A program made the position numbers and the translations under genes. Below are positions 23,181 through 33,797 of a stretch of DNA of 64,000 nt, one piece after another. A model generated the notes under the pieces. It did not search any database. It was not told the origin of the DNA and was given only the letters and a program-made list of their open reading frames with translations. Each line of letters opens with the position of its first letter. The first letter of the stretch is position 1. Source of the stretch: Rosellinia necatrix (taxonomy: Eukaryota > Ascomycota > Sordariomycetes > Xylariales > Xylariaceae); NCBI GenBank assembly GCA_021209875.1, contig JAGYVD010000007.1:1612001-1676000 (forward strand), written 5' to 3'.

Positions 23181-25510
23181 ATGGCACCGGGAGCGCAGCT
23201 ATTCTACTGTCTCTGGCAGGAGAGTCGGATCCGCGAGAATCTTTTCGAAGCCCTATCAAAAGAAGATGTTTGCAATGTGCGACTGGCCAACTCGGCCTGT
23301 TGCAACCTGGTCACTAAGCGACTATTCCGCCGAACCCACCTGACTTTCACCCCCAACAGCTTCACCCGACAAACCAGAATCCAGGCTCTTTCAAGGATAG
23401 GGCACTACATCGAACACTTAACTTTTTATTTCCCACACTCCCACGCCACCTTCCTAGCGCCCCTCATCCATCCCCAGAGCGGCCGTGAGATCAGCTTCCT
23501 CTACACCCCCCACACTTCCATGGGATCTGTATTAGAGAGACCCAAGTTTGCGAACGAGGGCCTCGGTGAGATCTTGACCTCTCAATACCCGCCCTTGTTC
23601 CATGCGGCATCCAATGTACCGTCGTTTATCAATGCGATGAAACACTTGGTCAATATCAGGCATCTTACGATTAAAACCCCGGGCCAAGATCCCAAAGAAC
23701 GCTACAGGCGCGACATCGTAGACTACGCCCTCATCAGTCTACGCGTGGCCCTCGAGCGGGCCCCCATAAAGAAGCTAAATAAGCTTTCTATGTCTGTTCA
23801 TCCCTCCGCCTTCCTTTACCTGCGGCCCACACAGGGCTTTGGCTGCTCGCCGTCCGCGGGTCGGCGGTGGAGACAAATCCGCAAAATGCAGATTAATATA
23901 GACGCGTGGGACTTCTATGGTCCGTCGCCCGGTCTTGACCAATTGAAAATTATTCAAGACTTTTTATATAATTACTCGACGAGCCTAGAGAAGTTAACGC
24001 TCACCTGGCACGGCCGTAAAGGCCCCTGCCCCATTGCGCTTGCGGCGGATCCCCTCTTCGCGCCGCCACGGAACTCACTGAAGCTTTTCCGTGAGGTCAC
24101 CTCGCCTATGTCGCCCCTACCGCCGGCCCCGCCGAGAAAACCAGTAGTTTTCCGTAAGTTGCGCTACCTGTCTATTAAGAACACGACGATGAATGCGGCG
24201 CAATTGGCCGACATAGTGGCGGCGCACCAGCATAGTGTGCGTGAATTCGATTTTGAGAACTCCGTGCTTATCGGAGACGGGAACTGGGATGAGGCGCTTG
24301 CGCCATTGACGAATAACACTCCACGTGGCGTCTATTGGACTCGTCACTCAACGGCTACCGTTGCTGAATTTACCGGTGTCTATTCTAGCGTGACACCGCG
24401 AGACATCTACGAGCCAGAGCCCTCGGCGGCTGTTGCGGCTGTCGCGCGAAACTTGTATAATATTGATTTCGACGAACCGGAGGTGGAGGTTGAATATGAG
24501 GAGCATTCCGAAGGATTTGAGGTCGAGCTTGACTCTGATGTCGAGGCCGCACGCCAGGCAAGCCTCTCCTCGGCTAATAAGCTCAAGAAGCGAACAGTCA
24601 CCAAGCGGCGGCGCAGGCGCAAGCCCGGACATGAGCGTCATGAAGACAAGAGGGAGAAGAAGCACCAGCCGCGGGGGGCGTCAACACCGGGGACGCGATC
24701 GCCAAGGCTCTCATGATTCCCACGAGGAACATCACGAGGTGCGCCGCCTTCACTTTCCGTGGCTGAAACGATCGAAAGATTGCCCGGATGACCACCCGAC
24801 ACTGATCCACCCCCTCTTCCGTGAACAACAACATTCCAACAAGCCACTCCACCCACCCCGCGAGCCTCCCCCCCAACTAACCCCTCCGCACCAGCCTCCA
24901 TACGGTGGCCTCTTCGGCGAGGTGGAGAGCGTGTACTCCACCGATTCCCGGCGCCTCTTTGGTGAAGTCACCCCCCCTCTCACGTTCTCGGCCCGGGTCG
25001 GAGCCGGATCTCTCTCACTCGCCGAGCGATGACCCCGACTCGGGCGATGATTACTTCCGGCCTCAAACACCGACCACACCCGAAATGAACATTTCGGCAC
25101 CCATCCTCGATACGTCGCCTAATATGCCAACGTTACTCCAACCCAAAGTGTATGATCCCACAGCCGAATTATGCTCCGAGATCACGGCTGTCCAACGCGA
25201 TATCGAAGCCGAGGAGAAGCATCGGCTCATGGCGGAGGATGCAGAAATGCAGACCAGCGCGCTGCGGCGAGCGAAGGAGCTCGTGCTCACTCGTTTAGGC
25301 AAAGAGTTCGCCAGTAGTAACTATGGCGCTGGCGCGGGTGGCAGGTTAAGTCCGAAGAAGGAAAGCTTCGGTCCGTCAGCGTTCCTTAGCAGTACCCGCT
25401 TCAGAGAGGGCCTGTTCGGGAAAAATAACGGCTTCGTTGTCAACACAGCTCCGCTCGCGATACCGGACCACAGGAGTATGGATGTGCCCATTTTGTTCAG
25501 CCGCGGGTGA
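23181..25510 (+). CDS. F-box protein, frame interrupted at two homopolymer runs
   Basis: The ATG at 23181 starts MAPGAQLFYCLWQESRIREN. Residues about 20-50 form an F-box-like segment (LFEALSKEDVCNVRLANSAC, then the KRLFRRTHLTF sequence). A long region with LRR-like spacing follows, including LRYLSIKNTTMNAAQLADIV. The first frame stays open to a TGA at 24714-24716 (511 residues). The downstream frames clearly continue the protein: one with RRLHFPWLKRSKDCPDD, then one with a charged helix EIEAEEKH-like and ending at 25510. The jumps fall at a G6 run (24673-24678) and a C7 run (24971-24977), each needing a one-base change, and no good GT..AG intron explains them. Read through, the protein would be about 775 residues with a basic Arg/Lys tract near 470-500. 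F-box proteins recruit substrates to SCF ubiquitin ligases; the substrate here is unknown. Confidence 0.75.
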
Positions 25511-26177
25511 AAAAAAAAAGTTTTTTTTTTAATTTTTTTTTTTTTATAACGATTTGTAATGACCGCTTACGACTAACGATGATAGCATCATTTCCCTTTG
25601 TTTGTCAGATTGATGGCTGGCGTCCTGGACCTATTTTCATTTGTGCGAGTGGTGATGTGACGAGGGCTGGCTCACATGGGCTTACACGGGACCAATGTAC
25701 ATGAGGGGGCGCAAATGATACCCACTCTTTCGATTCACAACCACGGATGCCCCAAATGCCCCCTTGGGTTGTACTAGCATCATCATGTAGCAAAGCTGGA
25801 AAGCTGGGTGGCACAAAAAAGGCGACCAGGGAAGGGAGCCAACCCTCTCCGCAATGTGGCCAACGACCTGCGTACGGATAAGAAGCCTCCCGAGATTACA
25901 GTAACTAGTGTCTTTAGTGTTTCTCTAGCCGTGTGCAAATTCACCGCAACTACTACCACTGCAACAAATCTTAGCTTCCGCCCATTAGCGGGGACCCTGT
26001 CTAGTTATCTGGCACATGTGCATCTTACACTATATACACGTCAGAGGCCGACACGAAAGTAGGTGGAGGGTGGTTTGAGGTTCTCGTATACTAGATAATC
26101 AGCTACAGAACATACTATCAGAACATACTATACCGACCCAAGGTGCTGCTGTGCTGCTGTGCTGCTGTGCTGGTTAG

Positions 26178-26234
26178 GCTAATCACATCTTGCTAATCAT
26201 ATCTTGCTAATCATATCTTGCTAATCACATCTTG
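26178..26234 (+). repeat. 14-nt tandem repeat, four copies
   Basis: Four adjacent copies of GCTAATCAYATCTT, differing only at the C/T position. They directly follow three units of CTGCTGTG. Confidence 0.85.
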
Positions 26235-27034
26235 CATCCAGGATGTTCGCAGATTGAGAAACTCCCCCACATGTGGCGACTTGTTTCGGTGATCTCGACC
26301 CACCCGGCTCTACAGGCCACCCGGGAGATCCCCGACGGTACAGTATACTTACTCCAAGGACCTTCCACGGGACTAAAGCTATAGGTCGCCCTTTTGCGAG
26401 GGGAAAAATGAGAGAGCTAGTTTAACAAGCACGGATGGCGACAATGAAGCATAGACCGAGTCGATGCGACGACAAAGACGAGAGGAAGAGAGGAAAAGAG
26501 AGACGTCTTGTTTTTTTTTTCTAATCCCTACCTAATCGGGCAGGAGAACTTGTTCCAAGGGCAGACAGCTGTCGAAAGAGAAGGGCTTCCCGCGATCGGC
26601 TTGGCGCGCGCCGGCAAGCTCTCGAGCCGAGAGCTAGTGTAGCCGCTTGTGGGCACGACTTACATCAGACGACATCCATGGACGGATCGCGACTACGTAG
26701 GCGCTCAGCTTTTCAACTCTAGCCGAGCATCTTTTCCTATTATACTCTCTCGAGGCCGGATTTCGACGAGGGGGAATGAGGTGTCTAAAAGGCTGGCCCG
26801 ACAAACCCCCCTTCCCCTTCCCCTTCCTCCCTTCTTAACCGGTCGTCGCCCCTCCCAAAACCCCTCCCCCTTCATTATTGTCCGCCCTGACGTAACATAC
26901 GACCTGCACACAGAGAAGATGATCGAATAACGGCTCCGATTGGCGAGAAATTGATGTGAGGGATGATTCAGAGAAGTCGCCTTGTCTCGAGTATACCTGG
27001 CCACCATCAATAAGGTTTCTAGGCCTTTTTTTGC

Positions 27035-27060
27035 CCTCCTTCTCCTCCTCCTCCTCCTCC

Positions 27061-27093
<33 letters not shown>

Positions 27094-27095
27094 CT
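27035..27095 (+). repeat. (TCC)n / CT-rich tract upstream of SDR start
   Basis: About 60 bases of CTCCTC repeats ending roughly 80 bases before the ATG of the reductase gene. Pyrimidine-rich stretches at this position are common in fungal core promoters, so it may mark transcription initiation. This is inference from position. Confidence 0.7.
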
Positions 27096-27173
27096 CTATA
27101 TCCTCCATCGACCCTCAACCACCCTCCCAGCTCAAAGATACAAACGCCGAAAAAAGAGAAAAAAGAGAAACCG

Positions 27174-28437
27174 ATGGACTCCTTCCACACCTTCACCTCG
27201 GCCCTGGGCGCCGGGCTACTGCTATACGCGTCGTACCAGCTCCTGGACGCGGCGCGGCTGTACACGCGGCCGTCGGGGCTGGGCAGGTACCTGTACGCGG
27301 ACGCGGCGACGGGGCAGGGCGCGTGGGCGCTCGTGACGGGGTCGAGCAGCGGGATCGGGCGCAGCCTGGCGCTCGAGCTGGCGGCGGCGGGCTTCCACGT
27401 CGTGCTGCACGGCCGGGACCGGGCCCGGCTCGAGGCGGTGCGGGCCGAGCTCGGCGCCGCGTACCCGGGCGCCGAGGTCCGCGTGCTCGTCGCGGACGCG
27501 TCGCGGTGCTGCGCCAACATCCACGCCGACGCCGACGCCGACGCCGACGACTTCGCGCGCATCAGGGACGAGCTCGCGGACCTGCACCTCACCGTCCTCG
27601 TCAACTGCGCGGGCTCGGGCCCGCGCCCGGCCGCCTTCGGCGCCCTCGAGGCCTACGCCCGCGCCGACATCCTCGACAACCTGCACCTCAACGCCGCCTT
27701 CCCGGCGCTGCTCACGGCCACGCTGCTGCCGGTGCTGGGGGGGTCGTCGTGATCGGCATCGTCGTCACCATCATCGGAGTGAGAAAAAGGTGGCCGTTAG
27801 CAACGGACATGCTCCGACAACAACTAATACGACGACGACGACGACGACGATGGGATTACTACCGGAGGCAGACAGGAATGGAAGTGGAAGTGGGACGGGG
27901 AGAAGGAGGAGGAGGAGGGGGAGGGGGAGGGGAGGAAGGGGACCGGCGCTGGTGATCAACATCGGCTCCGTGACGGACGACGGCTTCCCGCTCGTCTCGT
28001 TCTACTCGGCGGGCAAGGCGGCGTCGCACGCGCTCCACCGGGCGCTGGCGCGGGAAGCGGCGTTATTCGAAAACGAAGACGACGAAGACGAAGACGAAGA
28101 TGAAGACAGCAACTACGACGATGGTAATAATGGCGGCGGGAAGGGCGGCGGAAGGGGCGGCGGCCTGGAGATCCTATCGCACCGCGTGGGCGCCGTCACG
28201 GGCGTCTCGCACACGCAGGCGCCGCCGACGCTGTTCCGGCCGTCGGCGCGCACCGTCGCGCGCGCCGTGCTCGCGCGCACCGGCTGCGGCCGCGCCACCG
28301 TCGTCCCCTACTGGCCCCACGCCCTGCTGCAGGCCCTGCTCGCCGCCCTGCCCGCCCGCCTGCTCGACCGCGTCGTCAACGCCGCCATGAGGGAGCAGCT
28401 GCGCGAGCAGGAGGACGGCGGCGTCAAGGCCGGATGA
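27174..28437 (+). CDS. Short-chain dehydrogenase/reductase, 3-ketoacyl-CoA reductase / hydroxysteroid dehydrogenase type
   Basis: Two exons, 27174-27748 and 27939-28437, 357 residues. The 190-nt intron is inferred: it restores LLPVLGGSSGPALVINIGS across the junction. Residues 10-30 form a hydrophobic N-terminal anchor, as in ER-bound ketoacyl-CoA reductases (Ifa38/HSD17B12 group). The cofactor motif TGSSSGIG is at 55-62, VNCAGSG replaces the usual NNAG, and the catalytic residues are Ser202, Tyr214 and Lys218 (YSAGK). The reaction would be NAD(P)(H)-dependent oxidoreduction of a carbonyl or hydroxyl; the lipid or steroid substrate is not readable. Between the catalytic helix and the next strand there is an insertion of about 34 residues (235-268), first Asp/Glu then Gly, absent from normal family members. 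The gene is extremely GC-rich and full of GAC/GGA repeats. Confidence 0.85.
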
Positions 28438-30203
28438 ACACAGGGGGGGGAAAGGGGGGGGGTTTCAACCCTCCCACCCACGCACTGCCTGGGATTTTCG
28501 AAATGTATATATATATATCTATTTTTTTTTCTTGTTTTTTTCGCTGTACAAACTTTTTTTTTTTTTACAATGCTTAGCGTGTGCTTTTTAGTATTATATC
28601 CATTAACCATTTTTTTTTTTTTTTTTGGGCTTTGTTTTGCTTAGTTCAACTAGACTACCGGATTATATGCCGATGAGAGCTAACTTTTTTGTTCCGTGCT
28701 GGTGCTTTTATTGTCGGCATTTTGATGACGCTATATTTAACGTGACAGACAGCATAAGTGTTGCATCCAGGAACTGTTTAAGCTTCAATCAAACCCTGTT
28801 TAATGTGCGTTCACACTATCATGTGGACCGCCAACAAGAGCTAGGATTCCATTCGGCTAAAGTATCACTATATAAAACTTTCACCATTTCAAACTCTGGC
28901 CGTTAGAAAAGGGGTTCACTCTGTATACGTCAAAAGGATGTAAACCGTTCCATCCCTAATACATACATAACCCTACTACGGTACTAAAATATCAGTCTTC
29001 TTACCCCCCTTCCCTCCCCTTTTCGATCACTGTTAGCTATATAGCTATATAAATCGTAAGGATCGGCATCGGATCGATGATGATGCACCTTGACGCCTCT
29101 TGTCATCATAGAGCAATTGCCACAGTTGCCCCCCTCTAGCTGGGTAGACCATAAAATCCGTCGCTGATGCTGGAAATCTGTGGTTAGGGGAACTCCCTGA
29201 GAACCCCCCAAAAGTTGTTTGCCTGGGGCGGAGAATGCCGAAGGAGGTATCGAAGAGGGATGGGCGGGTATAAGTCAACGAGGAGGATCGGCCATAAAAC
29301 ACGGGTTCGTCAGGTATAAAAAAGCCTGTGCACATGTAAGTAAAGTATGGAAGTACAGTATGGAAGTATGGAAGAAGATAGGACCAAACACTTTCATCGG
29401 GGGGAATGGCCTTTTATTATATTTGAAGGCCTCACAGGCTGAAACTGAGGCTCTGTCGATCATCTTATTTGTGGCAACGCGATCGATTGTATGTGACACG
29501 CATTTATCATTTATCAATCACCGATCTTGCTTTACAGGCACCTCTCCGATTGGTCGCACCGGAATTGGGACGGTCGGGACGGTCGGGACGGTCTCTCACG
29601 AAAACTTGGGGTTCGTAATTGATTTATTCTCTCTCTACCTAATCTATCCTACGTTAAAGAAAGATACCTACCTAGGTAGGTAGATAAGTACCTAAGGTTA
29701 CCTAAGGTAGTTGGGAGATAGATAAGTATTTACTCATCTATTTATTTATTTATTCATCCATTCATTCATTTGCCCACTTTAGGACTTTAGGGGGTTTTTA
29801 GTTGATCTACAGGACTCCCCGGACAATCAGTCAACCACCAGCGGTAATCCCGGACCATGCCCGGCCCATCACCTATCCATACCGCTCGCTGCGCCGGTGA
29901 CGCCACGCCGGCGATAAGCACACGCGGGTTGTGACCAAATCGGGCAGGCTAACGAAGCGAGACGGACTCAGCAATTGGCCGCCACAGACTCGCAAGCAAT
30001 GCAGTCATCCAGGACCACATCCAGGATCACATCGCAGCACCTACCCATGGGGTAGACTACGTCACAGCAGCAGCAGTAGCAGCAGCAGCCAGCCGAATGG
30101 CACACCCGCACACGACGTTGCATGGGGTGGAGTTGGGTTGGGAGGGACACAGGCGCAAAAATACGGACGTAAAACAAACACAGACGCAAGACACGGACAC
30201 CAG
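28438..30203. other. Spacer between SDR and carboxypeptidase genes
   Basis: No gene is seen. There are G and T homopolymers just after the reductase stop (28443-28627), which probably form its 3' region. Further on lie three copies of GGGACGGTC (29567-29593), CTACCTAGGTAGG motifs (29660-29712), an ATTT/ATTC tetranucleotide stretch (29735-29770) and AGC repeats near 30064-30092 in the carboxypeptidase promoter. Confidence 0.6.
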
Positions 30204-30211
30204 TATATAAA
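30204..30211 (+). promoter_or_regulatory. Candidate TATA box of the carboxypeptidase gene
   Basis: TATATAAA about 170 bases before the ATG, followed by a GA-rich tract. It is the clearest TATA-like element upstream of a gene in the window. Not tested experimentally. Confidence 0.5.
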
Positions 30212-30382
30212 GGTAGAGAGAGAGAGAGCCTGTGCGTGCCTGGATACGGCGTCCAAACCTTTCCCGAGCATCCCGCTGTCTGCGCGAATATATGACGAGC
30301 TCTCGTCTCTTTTTCTCCACCACCACGAATACATCGTGTCTTGGGTGCGGATTGAATTGTCTCGCCATTTACATCTGTCGCG

Positions 30383-32520
30383 ATGCAGCTCCTTGCCCCA
30401 GCGGCCTTTTTTCTATCGAGTGCTTCTCTGGCATCGGCAAGCGTTCTCCCGCCGCATGTCGAGGAGCTTCTCAAGAGGCAAGTGCCCGCCGAGCCCACAG
30501 GCGTTAAGACGATCACGTCGCCCGGCGGCGCCCAGATCCGGTACAAGGAGCCCGGGAAGCATGGTGTTTGCGAGACCACCCCGGGTGTCAACTCGTACTC
30601 GGGCTACGTGGATCTCGATGCGAACACGCACATGTTCTTTTGGTTCTTCGAATCCAGGAACAACCCCAATGAATCCCCCATCACTCTGTGGCTCAACGGG
30701 GGCCCGGGTTCCGATTCCTTGATTGGGCTATTCGAAGGTGCGTGGGTGGCGATATCCAACGACGTAGGTCTACTTACAGCGCTTATTTTCTTCATTCCCC
30801 AGAGCTCGGCCCATGCAGCGTATCGAGCAATGAGAGTACAACCATCCTAAACCCGTACGCTTGGAATGAAGTCAGTAACATGCTGTTCCTCTCCCAGCCG
30901 ATCGGCGTCGGCTTCTCCTACGAGACGGAAGTCGTCGGGGTCGTCAATAACAAAACCGGGCTTCCCGTCAACTCCTCTCATCCCAACGGCCGCTATAGTG
31001 ACGTCAACCCCTACAGGTTTGATACCACTCAATTGGCTGCCGTTGGCACATGGGAAGTTCTGCAAGCCTTCGTTCAGGAACTGCCGTGTCTGGACGAGAA
31101 CGTCAAGTCGCGAAGCTTTAACCTCTGGACCGAGTCGTACGGCGGACACTACGGCCCAGCCTTCTACAAGTACTTCTACGATCAGAATGAGCTCATACAG
31201 AACGGCTCTGCCAAGGGCGTTGAGCTCAGTATGCACTCGCTGGGAATCATCAACGGCATCGTCTCCGCGAGCATCCAGACGCCCTACTATCCCGAATTCG
31301 CAGTGAATAATACGTACGGCGTCAAGGCGGTGAATGAGACGATCTACAACTTCATGAAGATGAGTTGGGAGTTCCCAGGCGGGTGTAGGGATTATATCCA
31401 GGCCTGTATCGCGGGGGATCGCTCAACGCCCGACGGTCTCTCCGTCTGCTCGCAGGCTACGGCGATATGCAGAAATCTGGTAGAGAGCCCTTACTAGTAC
31501 GTTCATATGTATCTCCCTAACGTTCCACCCGGTCCTGGTCTTGGGCCAGCTATCGGATTTGAGAAACTCATACCAATGACGACGATTCCAGTGCCGTAAG
31601 CGGAAGAAACCCATATGACATTCGGTTAGTATTTCCTTGAGCGTTACATATTCACTTTCCAATTTACTGCACATGGCCCGAGGGGAAGGCGACACAACGC
31701 ATTCCCACCCCACTAGGGTGTCAGAAGCATGCCTATTTCCTCACTACAAATAAACTTCCGTCGTTGTATGCATACTAATTCCTGAGCTAAGGGCGATGGG
31801 GGATGCGAAAATACCACCGGAGCCGTGGGTCGGTTACCTCAACACGGCCGAAGTCCAGAACGCGCTTGGAGTCAACATCAACTACACTTCTACGAGCAGC
31901 AACCAGATAGGCCAGGGGTTCGACTACACCGGAGACTGGGTGTATCCGGAGCTACTGGAAGATCTAGAGGCCGTAGTGGGCTACGGGGTCCGTGTCGCGC
32001 TGATCTACGGTGATGCCGTGAGCGACTCTCTCTCAATCTCCTCCCCCCCTCTCTTTACTCTCCACAGCCTATCGATCATCGAACCCCCCTTCCCCTTCGC
32101 AACATAAACACACACATACACACACACACACGTATACACAGAGACTAACAGCGCCGGCAGGACTACATCTGCAACTGGTTCGGCGGCGAGGCGGTGTCGC
32201 TGGCGCTGAACCACACGGGGCGCGAGGCGTTCGCGGCGGCCGGGTACGCGCCGCTGATGGTCGACGGCGTCGAGCGCGGCGAGAGCCGGCAGCGCGGCAA
32301 CCTCAGCTTCACGCGCGTGTACGAGAGCGGGCACGAGATCCCGTACTACCAGCCGGCGGCCGCGCTCGCGCTCTTCCGCCGCGTCCTCGCCGGCCTCGAC
32401 GTCGCCGACGGCACCCGCCCCGTCACCCCCGGCCTCGCCAGCAACGGCTCCGCCCGCGCTACCCACACCGAGGCCTACCCCGCGTGGTATACCGGGCGCC
32501 CGGAGGGGGTGGAGGTGTGA
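30383..32520 (+). CDS. Secreted serine carboxypeptidase, peptidase family S10
   Basis: Five exons: 30383-30737, 30803-31496, 31592-31624, 31792-32017 and 32161-32520, 555 residues. Every junction restores the family sequence, for example [24 protein letters not shown] and YGDA|DYICNW. Residues 1-19 are a signal peptide (hydrophobic core, ASA before VLPP). The catalytic triad is visible: Ser230 in TESYGGHY, Asp435 in YGDAD, His494 in SGHEIPYY. The oxyanion-hole segment [10 protein letters not shown] is at about residue 105-115. Several N-glycosylation sequons (NES, NKT, NGS, NNT, NYT) fit secretion or vacuolar delivery. These enzymes remove C-terminal amino acids at acid pH. Intron 4 lies one codon after the catalytic Asp and carries a CA microsatellite. 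Exon 3 is only 33 bases. The last exon is much more GC-rich than the rest. Confidence 0.92.
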
Positions 32521-33797
32521 AAAGGGGTGAAGCTCTTCCCAGAGGGGAGGGATGGGGGTTTTTTGTTCGGCCTTGAACCCTCTTCGGGTCTTGCTCGGAT
32601 AAGTACCATGAGTAAGGTATATATGTATATACGTACAACGCTAGAGGGAATTTGTAACGCGATACGGCGGCCCTTGATGAGACCTCTTAAGAGGAAGTGA
32701 ACGGCGAGGATGAATGACAAGGCTTGGGTATATTGATTGGATTTCCAAATAATAGCCGGTACTACGGCCTGCCAGTACCACCAGCTCGTCTTCGATATTA
32801 CAGACCGATGTACCTCATCCGAAGTATGTCGGTTTCAATTTTCCCTCCCGTCCCCCCTGCCCCCTGCCTGCCCCCGACGCATCTCATCGTGTTCGGGGAC
32901 CTGAACGCCGTCCTACGTAATAGATGTATCTATCTATCTCCTCGTGTGATACATATAGATAAACCATCCTCCCTCCCCCCTAAATCTGACGCCCCTTTTA
33001 CCTAATCTTACGCCAACCGTATAGGTATCCGTAGTTTTAACCATCACTAAAATAAAAGGTTTTAATGAACAAGGCTTATACAATCGGTGAGCAAGCTCTG
33101 ACACGAAAGAAGAAGAAAAAAAAGAAAAAAGAAAAGAAAAAAGCCAGCGTGCGCCGACGAAATGAAATCCGAGGAGAGAGAAAAACGAAAAGAAAATAGA
33201 AGAAAACGCAAACAGCGATAAAATGTCGATGTGGCGGGATGAATAGGGGGAGAATCAAAAAGTGCAAGAATCGGGGCGGTGTGATCCAATTAAAGAGGAG
33301 GAAAGAAGGAAAAGAGGGAGGGGCATATAATAACCCTTAATTTTCTTCGCCGATCGCCTTAACTCCCCAACTCAGCAAGCAAGCTTTTTGTGCGTCAATC
33401 TGCGAAACAAGTCTCACAACTCCCCCCCCCTTCCATCCCTAGTCTTTCGTCGAGCTAAGTCACATCACGAACCCGCCCCCGAGTAAGCAAACCCAAGATC
33501 ACCCCTTTAGCTGGTTATAAGTGACGGGCCGCATTCCGACCTGTCAGCCGTGTCGACCTGAGTAGACATCCTCCTCTTCCTCCTCCTCCATAGATAAGTT
33601 GTGCATGTAACACAGGCTAACCTTGAGAGAGAGAGGTGTGGTGGCGAAGAGCTGTGAGACTCTGGCACATGGGGGGAAAGGGGCTAGTAGGATGTGACAG
33701 GTCGACCGGTCGGGTCGGTTAGAGGCGCGAGTGAGGGGGGGGGAGGCGCGTGAGGCGCAAGCAAGGAAGCAAGGAAGCGACACGCGTCAGGTTCAGT
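32521..33797. other. Spacer between convergent carboxypeptidase and wetA genes
   Basis: About 1.3 kb between two gene 3' ends. It holds an AAG/AAAAG-rich purine stretch (33105-33205) and C-rich runs. Lys/Phe-rich frames on either strand are products of the simple sequence. No gene is called. Confidence 0.6.

Larger units (their letters stand above)
25511..27173. other. Spacer and promoter of the SDR gene
   Basis: No gene is supported. The stretch begins with A and T homopolymers just after the F-box stop. It contains CTGCTGTG repeats near 26143-26172, a 14-nt repeat (26178-26234) and a TCC tract immediately before the reductase start. A 299-codon minus-strand frame that overlaps this region and the reductase gene is a GC-rich antisense shadow. 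Confidence 0.6.

Noticed and set aside
26705..27604. 299-codon minus-strand frame
   Set aside because: It is the antisense of the GC-rich reductase gene and its TCC leader. It consists of Arg/Ser/Ala low complexity and has no family motif.
27323..27955. 210-codon plus-strand frame overlapping the reductase
   Set aside because: Arg/Gly-rich alternative frame over GC-rich coding sequence. The overlapping frame carries the TGSSSGIG and YSAGK motifs.
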